Assembly: GCA_965218495.1 (NCBI GenBank)
Contig: OZ244626.1
Location: forward strand, 1,984,001 to 2,048,000
DNA from: G965218495 sp965218495
GTDB taxonomy: Bacteria; Bacteroidota; Rhodothermia; Rhodothermales; Bin80
DNA length: 64,000 nt
Reading direction: 5' to 3'
The translations under genes and the position numbers were made by a program. Each line of letters opens with the position of its first letter. Position 1 is the stretch's first letter. Below, in pieces: positions 29,284 to 37,194 of this stretch. The notes beneath the pieces were generated by a model that worked only from the letters and a program-made list of their open reading frames with translations, had not been told where the DNA came from and searched no databases.

Positions 29284-29325
29284 GAGCTTCGAGGCGGAGC
29301 AGCGAGCTGCGGAGCCTCGAAGCTC
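29284..29325. repeat. Perfect 12-bp hairpin
   Basis: GAGCTTCGAGGC (29284-29295) is perfectly complementary to GCCTCGAAGCTC (29314-29325) around an 18-base loop that itself holds GCAGC/GCTGC. There is no T run on either side, so a simple terminator is unlikely. It lies between two IS remnants and may be an IS end, a recombination site or a protein-binding site. Confidence 0.6.
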
Positions 29326-29512
29326 GAGGCCGAACAGATTGTTTCGGCCCTATTCCGCAGTGCGTGACGGCGGACGTGACAGGTTTTTCCAATGGAAGGG
29401 GCGCCCGCATACAGCCGGACCGGAAGGACCATCCATCCGCACATGAGAACAAGCAGACCCTGGGACATCCCGTATCCTGTCCTGAAGCTTCAACACACGG
29501 CCAGCTGCCTCT

Positions 29513-29737
29513 CAGAGCGTGCGAATCGTCTCTGGACGGACGATCATGTGGCTAAGGCCGCGTAAGCGGTATCTGGAGGGCTGCCAATGGGCCTAAATGA
29601 GCTCGTACAGGCCCCTTTTCGCACAAACGGCCGGGTTTGGTCACCTACCGTCCTAAAACACCGGCCAACAGCCCGCGGACTGCTGCACAGAGCGTGTAAA
29701 TCGTCCCCGGACGGACAGTTGTACGGATAGGGCCGCG
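29513..29737. repeat. Two direct 50-bp repeats, probable IS21 end repeats
   Basis: Two units of 50 bases (29513-29562 and 29688-29737) match at 38 positions: CAGAGCGTG, AATCGTC, GGACGGAC and the closing GGCCGCG are shared. They are followed on the right by the IstB part of an IS21 remnant. IS21-family ends typically carry such spaced transposase-binding repeats, so these probably mark the left end of that element. Confidence 0.55.
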
Positions 29738-29910
29738 GAATCGCCGCCTAAGGAGCCTTTATCCGGCCAAAAAGGGTTCTTGCATCGACATTAGCACGGA
29801 TGCCCGCGTTTGCCACGTGTCCCGAACTGACGCCAGGCGCACACCTTGCGCCTTCCTGTAAGCGCTGGGACCACGTCCCAGGGCAGGACAGGACCGCGGA
29901 CGCTGCCTGC

Positions 29911-30781
29911 TCAGGGCGCAGGTTCACCCACGGCCTGGGCTTCACTCTGGGCCTCTTGGCGCCGCTTGGAGGCCTCCAGACGGTAGCTGGGCACGTTCAG
30001 CTCCAGAATCACGCTGTGATGTACCAAACGGTCTATGGCCGCGGCCGTCGTCATCGGGTCCTTGAAGATGCGCTCCCACTGGCTGAAGGCCAGATTGCTC
30101 GTAAGCAACACGCTGCCCCGCTCGTAGCGCTGCGACAGCAGCAGGAACAGCACCTCCATCTCCTGGCGGCTGTGCTGCACGTAACCGATGTCGTCGATAA
30201 TGAGCGCCTCAAAGCGGGCGAGCCGCTTCACATGTAGCTTCGACATACGTGTAATTGGAGCATCCGAGCGTAGCCACGAAGATCTGCGCCTTGCGAAGCT
30301 CCCCCGTATCGGGATCCGTGACGGGCACAGTCTGGCCTGAGTAGTCCACAAAGAGCATCTCACCGGGCGCGTGGTCCAGGTGCATGACCAGATCACGGGC
30401 ATTCTTCCAGGCGCGGTAGCGTTCGCAAAACCAGCTGTACTGGTAGCCGTCCGGATGTGCCTTCTTGTATTCCTCCCACAAGAGCTCCAGTGTGACGCCT
30501 TTCCGCTTGCGTTCCTGATGGATATAGACCCAGTTCGGCAGAGGACGCTGCGCTTTGGGCGTCACACACTTGGCGAAGAGCATCGCTTCGAGCGCCTACT
30601 CAGTGATGTCCTCCGGCAACGGCCATGTGAGAGCAGCCACGTGCGCGCGGCGCAAATAGTCGATGACCGTACTGTGCGACAATCCCAGGCAGCGGACTAT
30701 GGCCCGTACACCCATCCCGCCCTGGTGCTTCAGGCGGAGTATTTCTTTGAGTTTGCGCATGGAGATTCTTCTTGCAGGCAT
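29911..30781 (-). pseudogene. IS21 remnant: istA and istB fused by internal deletion
   Basis: Reading down the minus strand, the IstA N-terminus (ISMRKLKEILRLKHQGGMGV, helix-turn-helix RAIVRCLGLSHSTVIDYL) runs to an in-frame TAG after LPEDITE (30596-30598). It continues in the same frame as ALEAMLFAKCVTPKAQRPLP up to the first catalytic aspartate region (EMLFVDYSGQTVPVTD) and VATLGCSNYTYVEA. There, near 30240, it jumps directly into the C-terminal half of IstB (KLHVKRLARFEALIIDDIGY with Walker B, then LLTSNLAFSQWERIFKDP). The rest of IstA and the IstB Walker A are gone, about 2 kb judged by usual IS21 size. The junction changes frame. The element cannot move on its own. Confidence 0.83.
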
Positions 30782-30879
30782 GAATTACCTCGTAATTGGA
30801 TGACGAGGCACCCCATACCCGGGGGATTAACAGAATCTCCAGTCGCGCTGACGGCCCGGCCAATCCGACCCCGATTGCC

Positions 30880-31177
30880 ATTCCGGTAGTCACCAAAAAG
30901 TGGCTGGCTGATCCTGTTGACGTGCTGATCGAACCGTTTGCTGGCGGCGCAGGCCATGATGGTGGAGTTGGACCGGGACACCTCCTCCTTCTGGCGGGCG
31001 GCCCTGGAGCACTCGGGCGATCTGATCAAACGCATTCGTGCCTTCACGCCGGACCGCACCACGGTGGCGTGCATAGCCTGCGAAGCGCCTGGGAGTATTT
31101 CTGGACCACGGGTTCCGCACGCTCGTGGGAGCTATTGCGGTCGTACGATCTCCCCGACACTGCGCCACCAACCGTAG
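30880..31177 (+). pseudogene. DNA adenine methyltransferase fragment (D12 class)
   Basis: A plus-strand fragment. KKWLADPVDVLIEPFAGGAG (ending near 30954) contains the AdoMet-binding motif (FAGGAG, an FxGxG form). In the next frame it continues AMMVELDRDTSSFWRAALEH and SGDLIKRIRAFTPDR, which resemble the segment after motif I in D12-class N6-adenine methyltransferases; a few residues are missing between the two parts. Farther on DHGFRTLVG appears in yet another frame. The catalytic DPPY motif is absent. It is a decayed piece of an adenine methylase, consistent with a former restriction-modification or defence gene in the island. Confidence 0.55.
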
Positions 31178-31255
31178 CTCACGGCGCAGCCCTACTTGGC
31201 ACTACTACTGACCCAGGAAGGCCGTCAAGAAATTGCGGGCTTAGGGCAGATTGCG

Positions 31256-31783
31256 TCAATCTTCTGTAATCTGGAACGTATTCGATATCCGAGCTGCAAG
31301 CGGAACCATATCATTGCCGTATCTGCGAGACTCCACTGTCTCATAGATGCGGTATAGCAAACGATAAGTACCCGATATCTCATTGACGGAAAATCGCGGA
31401 TACATATTAGGGTATAGGCTGGATCGCAACACCACCGCTTGCGTGTATGTCTTTTCTGGCTCCACCCGAATAGGCGGCACTAGAATCGATTGACACACAG
31501 GCCCCCAGGCGTTGATCCATTCCGTGCCGTCAAGTTTCTGCAAAACGGGAACGGGCTTTTCCTTCCCACACTTTGGCAGATATGTGGTACTGCCAGTTGG
31601 GTTTGTATAGCTCACTCGCATGGATACAACCAACGCATTGATCTCATCGTCTAGCACCAATGCGTATGTCTCCTGGTCTGTTTGAATTGGAGGAGAGTGA
31701 TCAAGATCTGTATTGACCGATGAACAGTGAGAGAGGAGGCTGCACAAGAGGAAGGAAGCAGAAATTAAACGAAGTGATTTCAT
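31256..31783 (-). CDS. Small lipoprotein of unknown function
   Basis: A 175-residue lipoprotein from the ATG at 31783; upstream in-frame sequence is unlike a signal peptide. The signal ends SLLSHC (Cys20 lipid-attached). The mature part looks like an immunoglobulin-like beta sandwich: ALVVSMRVSYTNPTGSTTYL, then a core with LPKCGKEKPVPVLQKLDGTE, ending GTYRLLYRIYETVESRRY. This resembles small bacterial surface lipoproteins that carry BsuPI- or IPI-like beta sandwiches, but I cannot name a family. It is intact amid IS remnants and therefore may be island cargo. Confidence 0.72.
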   Translation of the reverse strand: MKSLRLISASFLLCSLLSHCSSVNTDLDHSPPIQTDQETYALVLDDEINALVVSMRVSYTNPTGSTTYLPKCGKEKPVPVLQKLDGTEWINAWGPVCQSILVPPIRVEPEKTYTQAVVLRSSLYPNMYPRFSVNEISGTYRLLYRIYETVESRRYGNDMVPLAARISNTFQITED

Positions 31784-32027
31784 GACATTTCCGGAATACA
31801 AGATTGTGTGTTTAGCGTGGTATGAGGACGGAAGTATGACACGATCCGATGCTCCAGTCATCCTACTGGAAGAGATATGCCCGAAGGTTGTGCTTGTTCC
31901 ACCTGTGCGGCCTTGAACCTTCGGCGGACCCGCGCAAGGAGCTGACCCTGAACCACCTCTGTCCCCTCGATAACCGGGAGCACGATGATCTCTCCAGGGG
32001 CGTCTCGCCTGACGCTGACCTCCACGC

Positions 32028-32738
32028 CAGGTTCGCAAGCAACTCATGGACTGGTTTGAGGACCACGACCTTCACTACGTTCTGGGGCTGCCTCGCAATC
32101 CGCGCCTGCAAGCCACGTTTGCTGCAGACATGGAGGCGGTCCAGAAGAAATGCGTGGCCAACGGTGCGGCCGCGCGGCGATTCAAGAGTTTTCGCTACCG
32201 CACCTTGAAGAGTTGGCGCTACGCCCGACGTGTGGTGGCCAAAGCGGAGTGGTTGCCCGGGCGACGCGGCTACAATGCGCGTTTCGTGGTCACCAATCTC
32301 AGCGAGGAGCACTACGATGCGCGCCATGTGTACGAAGACCTATACTGCGCGCGCGGCGACATGGAGAATCGCAACAAAGAGCAGCAGCTCGCGCTGTTTG
32401 CGGATCGGACCTCTACGTCGAAGTTGCACAGCAACCAGCTGCGGCTGTACTTCTCTACGTTCGCCAATGTGCTGATGACGACCATCAAAGAGCGGGGGCT
32501 TAGGGGCACAGAGATGGTCTCGGCGCAGTGCGGAACCATCCGCATGCGGCTGGTGAAGATCGCCGCGGTCCTGGTCGTAAGCACACGCCGATACCGCTTA
32601 TCGTTTTCCTCGGCCTATCCGTGGCCGTCCTTGTTCGCTCGCGTACTTGCCAACGTGCGCGCGTTTGAGCGCGCACCCTTGGTGTCTGCCCCTGGGCGAT
32701 CCCCTCCCGCATGCGGGGCCTCTCACTCGCCTGCTTAG
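32028..32738 (+). pseudogene. IS1380-family transposase, C-terminal fragment of a divergent element
   Basis: Homologous to the C-terminal half of the IS1380 transposases in this window but clearly a different element: LMDWFEDHDLHYVLGLPRNP, SWRYARRVVAKAEWLPGRRG, then DMENRNKEQQLALFADRTST with the catalytic glutamate. The frame is open back only to about 32022. The N-terminal half with both catalytic aspartates is missing. Copy B of the intact IS1380 element is inserted about 180 bases downstream, so IS elements are nested or stacked here. Confidence 0.83.
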
Positions 32739-32918
32739 AGGCCAAACGGGCCGCTGTATCCCAAAGAATGACAGACGCCACTACGTGGGGATGGGATACG
32801 TACGCGCTCGCGGCCCGGACAGACGGAGAAATCGTGCTGCATGCGTCTCAAAACGCCTCCGAAACGGTGCTCATCACCACCGCCGACGGAACCGACGGAA
32901 CCAGTGCCGGAATCTTAG

Positions 32919-34715
32919 CCCGCATCGCTCACCAAGCTCTTGAATCGCCATAATTCGGGGCGTTTGTAGGCAGTGGGTCACGGTTTGCGAACGCGAATGC
33001 TGATTCCCGCCTTCCAGAGCGAATAGTCGGCGGCTGCAAGCGCTGTTTCGGGCATGTTTCGAGCGCGAATCAAGGCTTTTGTTCGCGCACCGGTGCTTCT
33101 TGGATACACGTATCCTGCAACCACCATGTGGCGTCTATCAATCTGTGGGATAAGTTGGATCCAGAACGGCCTATGAAGGTGAGGCGCGTGCGCCGACCTG
33201 GGTGGTGTGCACAGCGCCACGCAAGTTGTTTAGCACGCGCGCGAACAGTTGCTGCCAGGGATAGGCCTCGGGCAAGAGCAGGCGGACTCGGCGTACGCTT
33301 ACCACCACCAGTGCTGCGATCTTCAGTAGCCGCACACGGATAGTAGCGCACTGCGCCTGCGCCATCGCGGTGCCCTGCAAGCCAACGGTCTTGATGATGG
33401 TCATCAGGGTGTTGGCGACCGTAGAGAAGTACAGGCGCAACTGGTTGCTCTCCATCATGGACGTAGAGGTGCGGTCAGCGAACAGGGTAAGCTGCTGCTC
33501 CTTGAGCCGGTTCTCCATGTCTCCACGCGCGCAATACAAATCTTCGTATAGCGTGCGCGCGTCGTACGCGTCTTCGCTGAAATTGGTGACCACGAATCGC
33601 GCGTTATAGCCGCGCGGTCCAGGCAGCCATTCCGCCTTGGCTATCACGCGCCGCGCACAGCTCCAGCTGTCCTTCGTCTGGTACTCGAAGCTGCGGAAGC
33701 GCCGCGAAGGCTGCCCGCTGGCCTCGCAGGTGGCCTGACTCTGCTCCATAGCTTCCTCAACGATGCGTTTCAGCCGCGCATTGAGCGGCATACCAATGAT
33801 ATAGTGCAGGCCCTGTGCTTCGCACCATGCCATGATATCATCGCGGCAGAATCCTGCATCTGCACGAATCCAGATGGGCACCTGCGGCCACCGCGCACGG
33901 ATACGCGCTACCACCGGCGCCAACTCCTCTATCGTGCCCGCTGATGCGTCAATGTTGGAGGGGCGCAGACGAGCGGCCAGCACATGCTTGCCGCTAACGA
34001 TGTACAGCGGTAAGTAGCAGTAGTGGCCATAGTAACCATGAAAGAAGCGCCCCTCCTGCTGGCCGTGAATCGCGTCATCGGTAGCATCGAGATCCAACAC
34101 GATATGCTCTGGCTGCTCGCCCGTTACATCCATGAACAAGTCCGCGAGCATGGTGTCGATCTTTTCAGGGTCCGCTACGATGCGCTTGTACCTGTGCGAT
34201 GCGGCCCCTCCTTTGGAGCCGAGCTCCAGTCGGTTCAGTGTGCTCGAACTCGCCAGCGGATGTCCCTGGTCGCGTTCCCGTGCCCGGTGCGCACCTGTTA
34301 CATCTTCGCAGCCCACGCCCATGGCCAACACGGGATCGTCCCGCAGACGGTCATGGTCGTTCACGTCTTCGTAGCCCAAGCATATCGCGTAGACACGTTG
34401 CCTGAGCATCGCCTCCACGGTATGCTCGACCCTGCTGGGATCACGGTGGTCGGTGAAGCAGGCGGCAAAACGGCCTATGACGTCGAACATCCGGTCGGCC
34501 TCCCGTAACAGCAGCGCACCTGCGTCCGAGGACATAGGGCCGCCGTCGAACTTTCCGACCACTTTACGCCGTCCCAAGTCCTCGAAACGAAGCTCTTCAG
34601 TATGACAGTCTGTTTTGCTCATTTGCAGTGCAAAGGATGGTTATAACTGATTGCACATCATACACTTACGTGGCGCTATGGTTCCCATTGTCGATACCCT
34701 GGTGATTTATCCGGG
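32919..34715 (-). mobile_element. IS1380-family insertion sequence, copy B, 1797 bp
   Basis: An inverted second copy of the element at 11254-13050, of identical length and with the same ends. It is flanked by the target duplication TTAG (32915-32918 and 34716-34719), the same tetranucleotide as copy A. It lies between a divergent IS1380 fragment and the broken TPR lipoprotein gene. Confidence 0.95.
33171..34622 (-). CDS. IS1380-family transposase, copy B
   Basis: A 483-residue DDE transposase, about 98% identical to copy A by eye; differences include E/Q in TGEQPEHIVLDL, V/I in ELAPVVARIR and L/F in RLYFSTVANT. All catalytic-site candidates are kept: IVLDLDATDDAIHG, IRADAGFCRDD and DMENRLKEQQ. 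The frame is intact, so either copy could supply transposase for both. Copies differ at several sites, so they are not the product of a very recent single transposition. Confidence 0.93.
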   Translation of the reverse strand: MSKTDCHTEELRFEDLGRRKVVGKFDGGPMSSDAGALLLREADRMFDVIGRFAACFTDHRDPSRVEHTVEAMLRQRVYAICLGYEDVNDHDRLRDDPVLAMGVGCEDVTGAHRARERDQGHPLASSSTLNRLELGSKGGAASHRYKRIVADPEKIDTMLADLFMDVTGEQPEHIVLDLDATDDAIHGQQEGRFFHGYYGHYCYLPLYIVSGKHVLAARLRPSNIDASAGTIEELAPVVARIRARWPQVPIWIRADAGFCRDDIMAWCEAQGLHYIIGMPLNARLKRIVEEAMEQSQATCEASGQPSRRFRSFEYQTKDSWSCARRVIAKAEWLPGPRGYNARFVVTNFSEDAYDARTLYEDLYCARGDMENRLKEQQLTLFADRTSTSMMESNQLRLYFSTVANTLMTIIKTVGLQGTAMAQAQCATIRVRLLKIAALVVVSVRRVRLLLPEAYPWQQLFARVLNNLRGAVHTTQVGARASPS

Positions 34716-34782
34716 TTAGCCACCCAATCACCAATCCGGCTGCCGTAATCAGGAAATTCAACCCCGCAGTGAATTACGCCGG

Positions 34783-35519
34783 CTAGGATGTAATGCGCGC
34801 AAGCATGCCAAGGCTCTGCTTCAATCACTGATTCAAGGTGACCCGTAGCGGTCGCAAAGTCGCCCAGTCGGAAGTGCAATGCTCCGGCAAGGTACTGATA
34901 CAATGGAGCGTTGGGATCAAGCAAGATGGCTTCCTGAATCTCATCCAGCGCCTGTTCCATGAGCCCGGCATCCTCAGACAGGACAGCTCGGGCATCCATC
35001 CCCAGGCTTGGTCGTTTGTGGCATCATCTCGAATCGCACGATCATACGCGAGGCGGGCGCTGTCGCCTACGCCGAACCGCGCGTACATGCGCCCGATCTG
35101 AGCCCATACCGCACTGGTGCTGGACGAGTCTGCACGTGAGCGCAGCGCCTTCTGTTCTCGTTGGTAGTGCGCGAGCGCCATGCGAGTTTGGCCAAGAAAG
35201 AAGGCGTTGTGCCCATACGATATGCTGCACTGGGGTAGCGTGCATCGATCTGCAGCGCACGCGAAAACGCCTCGTCCGCTTCTTGGAAGCGATACAGGGT
35301 CGACCGCACATCTCCGTGCAAGAAATGCAAACGTGGATTTGCAGGTGCAAACTCCAAAATGCTGCCCAAGAGCGCCAGCGCACGCGTGTAGTTGCCTCGC
35401 TCGTGGGACTCCTGAAAATCCCACAGCAACGCTCTGGCCTCCGCGCTGAGCGTTTCCTCAGGCGGGTGGCACGCGCTCAGCAGCACAAACATAAGACACG
35501 CGATTACAGTCACCCTCAT
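34783..35519 (-). pseudogene. TPR lipoprotein, broken duplicate of the gene at 20972-21937
   Basis: Begins MRVTVIACLMFVLLSAC like the intact copy and follows it closely. It carries a one-base deletion near 35212 (GTTGTGCCC versus GTTGTTGCCC) and a five-base tandem duplication at about 34976-34985 (GACAG twice). It loses homology at about 34783, before the C-terminal quarter; about 60 unrelated bases separate it from IS1380 copy B. Its ATG lies directly after the ASPIC gene, whose stop overlaps the leader, so it was the last gene of that operon. The gene is dead; the intact copy at 21 kb presumably supplies the function. Confidence 0.88.
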
Positions 35520-35532
35520 AAGCTCAGCGCTC
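34783..35532 (-). repeat. Direct repeat of about 750 bp, copy B
   Basis: Partner of the repeat at 21206-21950, in the same orientation. Its right end extends 13 bases beyond the TPR start codon, including the last two codons and stop of the ASPIC gene. Confidence 0.85.
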
Positions 35533-37194
35533 TACGACATGCACAACCTGATTCGCACTCACCGGTCCCTCACGGTGCACCACCCCACTTGGCCAATACA
35601 CCCATAGGCTGTCCACCTGCGACGCGTCGCCAAGGCCGAAATGCGGCCACAACTGTGATTGGGAGAGGTAGCTTGCGCCGGCCCGCACCTCGCGCACCTG
35701 ACGCCTTCCGTCCGCCGTCAGCACTACGCGCGCCCCCACACCATCCCGGTTGCTTACCGTGCCTTCCAACTGCACCTCAAGGTAGCCACCCGTAGGCGTG
35801 TCGTTACGCCAAAGGTGGACTGGCCCTCCATTTTCGGTCACCAGCACATCCAGATCTCCGTCACGATCGTAGTCACCATAAGCCGCTCCGCGGCCTACGA
35901 ATTCGCGCGCAAGCAATGCATGTGAAGTCGGGGGGAGCTCTGCAAAAAGGCCACCACCCTGGTTGATATACAGCTGCGGGCGCTGTCGGTAAGTGATTCC
36001 TTCTTCAACGAGCCCAATCTCTTCGGTGATGTGACCGTTGGCCGTAAACAAATCCAAGTCTCCGTCGTGTTCCACGTCAAACAGAAACAGCCCGAACGTA
36101 AGCGTGCGAAGGCTGGGACGTCCGATCTGCGATATCGCGGCCCGGTCTACAAAAAAGCCTTCCTGCGTGTGCCGATAAACGCCGACCATCTCGGCGCTAA
36201 AGTGCCCCACAAACAGCGTCACCTCTCCGGACTCGTCTACGACACCTGCATCCAGCCCCATCCCGGCACGGGCGCGCCCGTTCTCGTCAAACGCGATCCC
36301 ACTATAGACGCCTTTCTCGACAAAGGTGCCGTCGCCCTGGTTTTCGAACAGCAGGTCGCGCTGCGTATCGTTGGCAACGATCAGGTCTGGCCATCCATCC
36401 AGGTTGTAGTCCACGCTCAAAGCCCCCAGTGTCTTGCCGGGTGCCGTGTCGAATAGGCTAGGCTGCCGAGTAAACGTCCCATCGCCATTGTTATGGTAGA
36501 ACGCACCTGAAAGGCCATTGTAGAGCTCGGGCGTACAGTACGCTTTGCGATCTGCGACCCGGTTACAGGTAATGTCCTTGTCCGGTCCCCAGTCCACGTA
36601 GTTCCCAACGAACAGATCCAGAAAGCCGTCCTTATCAGCATCAAAGAATACGGCGGCCGCACTCCATTCGGCTGTGTCGGCAAGCCCCGCAGTTTTCGTC
36701 ACAGTTGTGAACACGCTCCCATCGTTTCGCAGAAGCAGGTTCTCAAACAGTGTAGTCACGAACACGTCCGTGTCCCCGTCGTTGTCGTAATCCGCAGCCG
36801 CAATGCCAAAGGCGTACGCGCGAATCTTCCCAAGTCCCGCCTCACGTGTGACATCCTCAAACAAGGTGCTATCCACGTTGCGATAGAGCCGCAGCGCTGG
36901 TAGCTCAGGCTCGTTGCGCGACGGAAAATGGCTGCCATTCACCAACATGATGTCGAGCAGCCCGTCACCATCATAGTCCAGGAAGCCGGCGCCGGCACCC
37001 ATGGTTTCTGGAAACCACTTCAGGCCGAATGCCCCGGTCACATGTTTAAAGTCTCCAAGTCCCGCCTGAAACGTTACGTCTTCAAAGGCTACGGCTGGCA
37101 GCGCGGGTGTCTCCACCGCCACACCTGCTCCCTCAGGCGCCTGGCACGCGGCCAGCATCGCAAGAATCAGCGCCGTGTAAAGCCTATTGCACAT
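35524..37194 (-). CDS. ASPIC/UnbV - FG-GAP repeat lipoprotein (CRTAC1-like), third of three
   Basis: A 556-residue lipoprotein (signal MCNRLYTALILAMLAAC, Cys17). Calcium-binding FG-GAP/VCBS repeats build an integrin-like beta propeller: AGFLDYDGDGLLDIMLVNGS, AAADYDNDGDTDVFVTTLFE, DADKDGFLDLFVGNYVDW and SVDYNLDGWPDLIVANDTQR. The C-terminal ASPIC/UnbV domain is VREVRAGASYLSQSQLWPHF ... LGDASQVDSLWVYWPSG. Such proteins sit on the outer surface and probably bind glycans or other ligands; no enzyme activity is known. Its ATG overlaps the end of the preceding ASPIC gene (ATGTGCAATAG), implying translational coupling. Its own stop lies five bases before the start of the broken TPR gene. Confidence 0.9.
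   Translation of the reverse strand: MCNRLYTALILAMLAACQAPEGAGVAVETPALPAVAFEDVTFQAGLGDFKHVTGAFGLKWFPETMGAGAGFLDYDGDGLLDIMLVNGSHFPSRNEPELPALRLYRNVDSTLFEDVTREAGLGKIRAYAFGIAAADYDNDGDTDVFVTTLFENLLLRNDGSVFTTVTKTAGLADTAEWSAAAVFFDADKDGFLDLFVGNYVDWGPDKDITCNRVADRKAYCTPELYNGLSGAFYHNNGDGTFTRQPSLFDTAPGKTLGALSVDYNLDGWPDLIVANDTQRDLLFENQGDGTFVEKGVYSGIAFDENGRARAGMGLDAGVVDESGEVTLFVGHFSAEMVGVYRHTQEGFFVDRAAISQIGRPSLRTLTFGLFLFDVEHDGDLDLFTANGHITEEIGLVEEGITYRQRPQLYINQGGGLFAELPPTSHALLAREFVGRGAAYGDYDRDGDLDVLVTENGGPVHLWRNDTPTGGYLEVQLEGTVSNRDGVGARVVLTADGRRQVREVRAGASYLSQSQLWPHFGLGDASQVDSLWVYWPSGVVHREGPVSANQVVHVVER

Noticed and set aside
30371..30889. 172-residue open frame on the plus strand
   Set aside because: Antisense to the IstA remnant; no domain.
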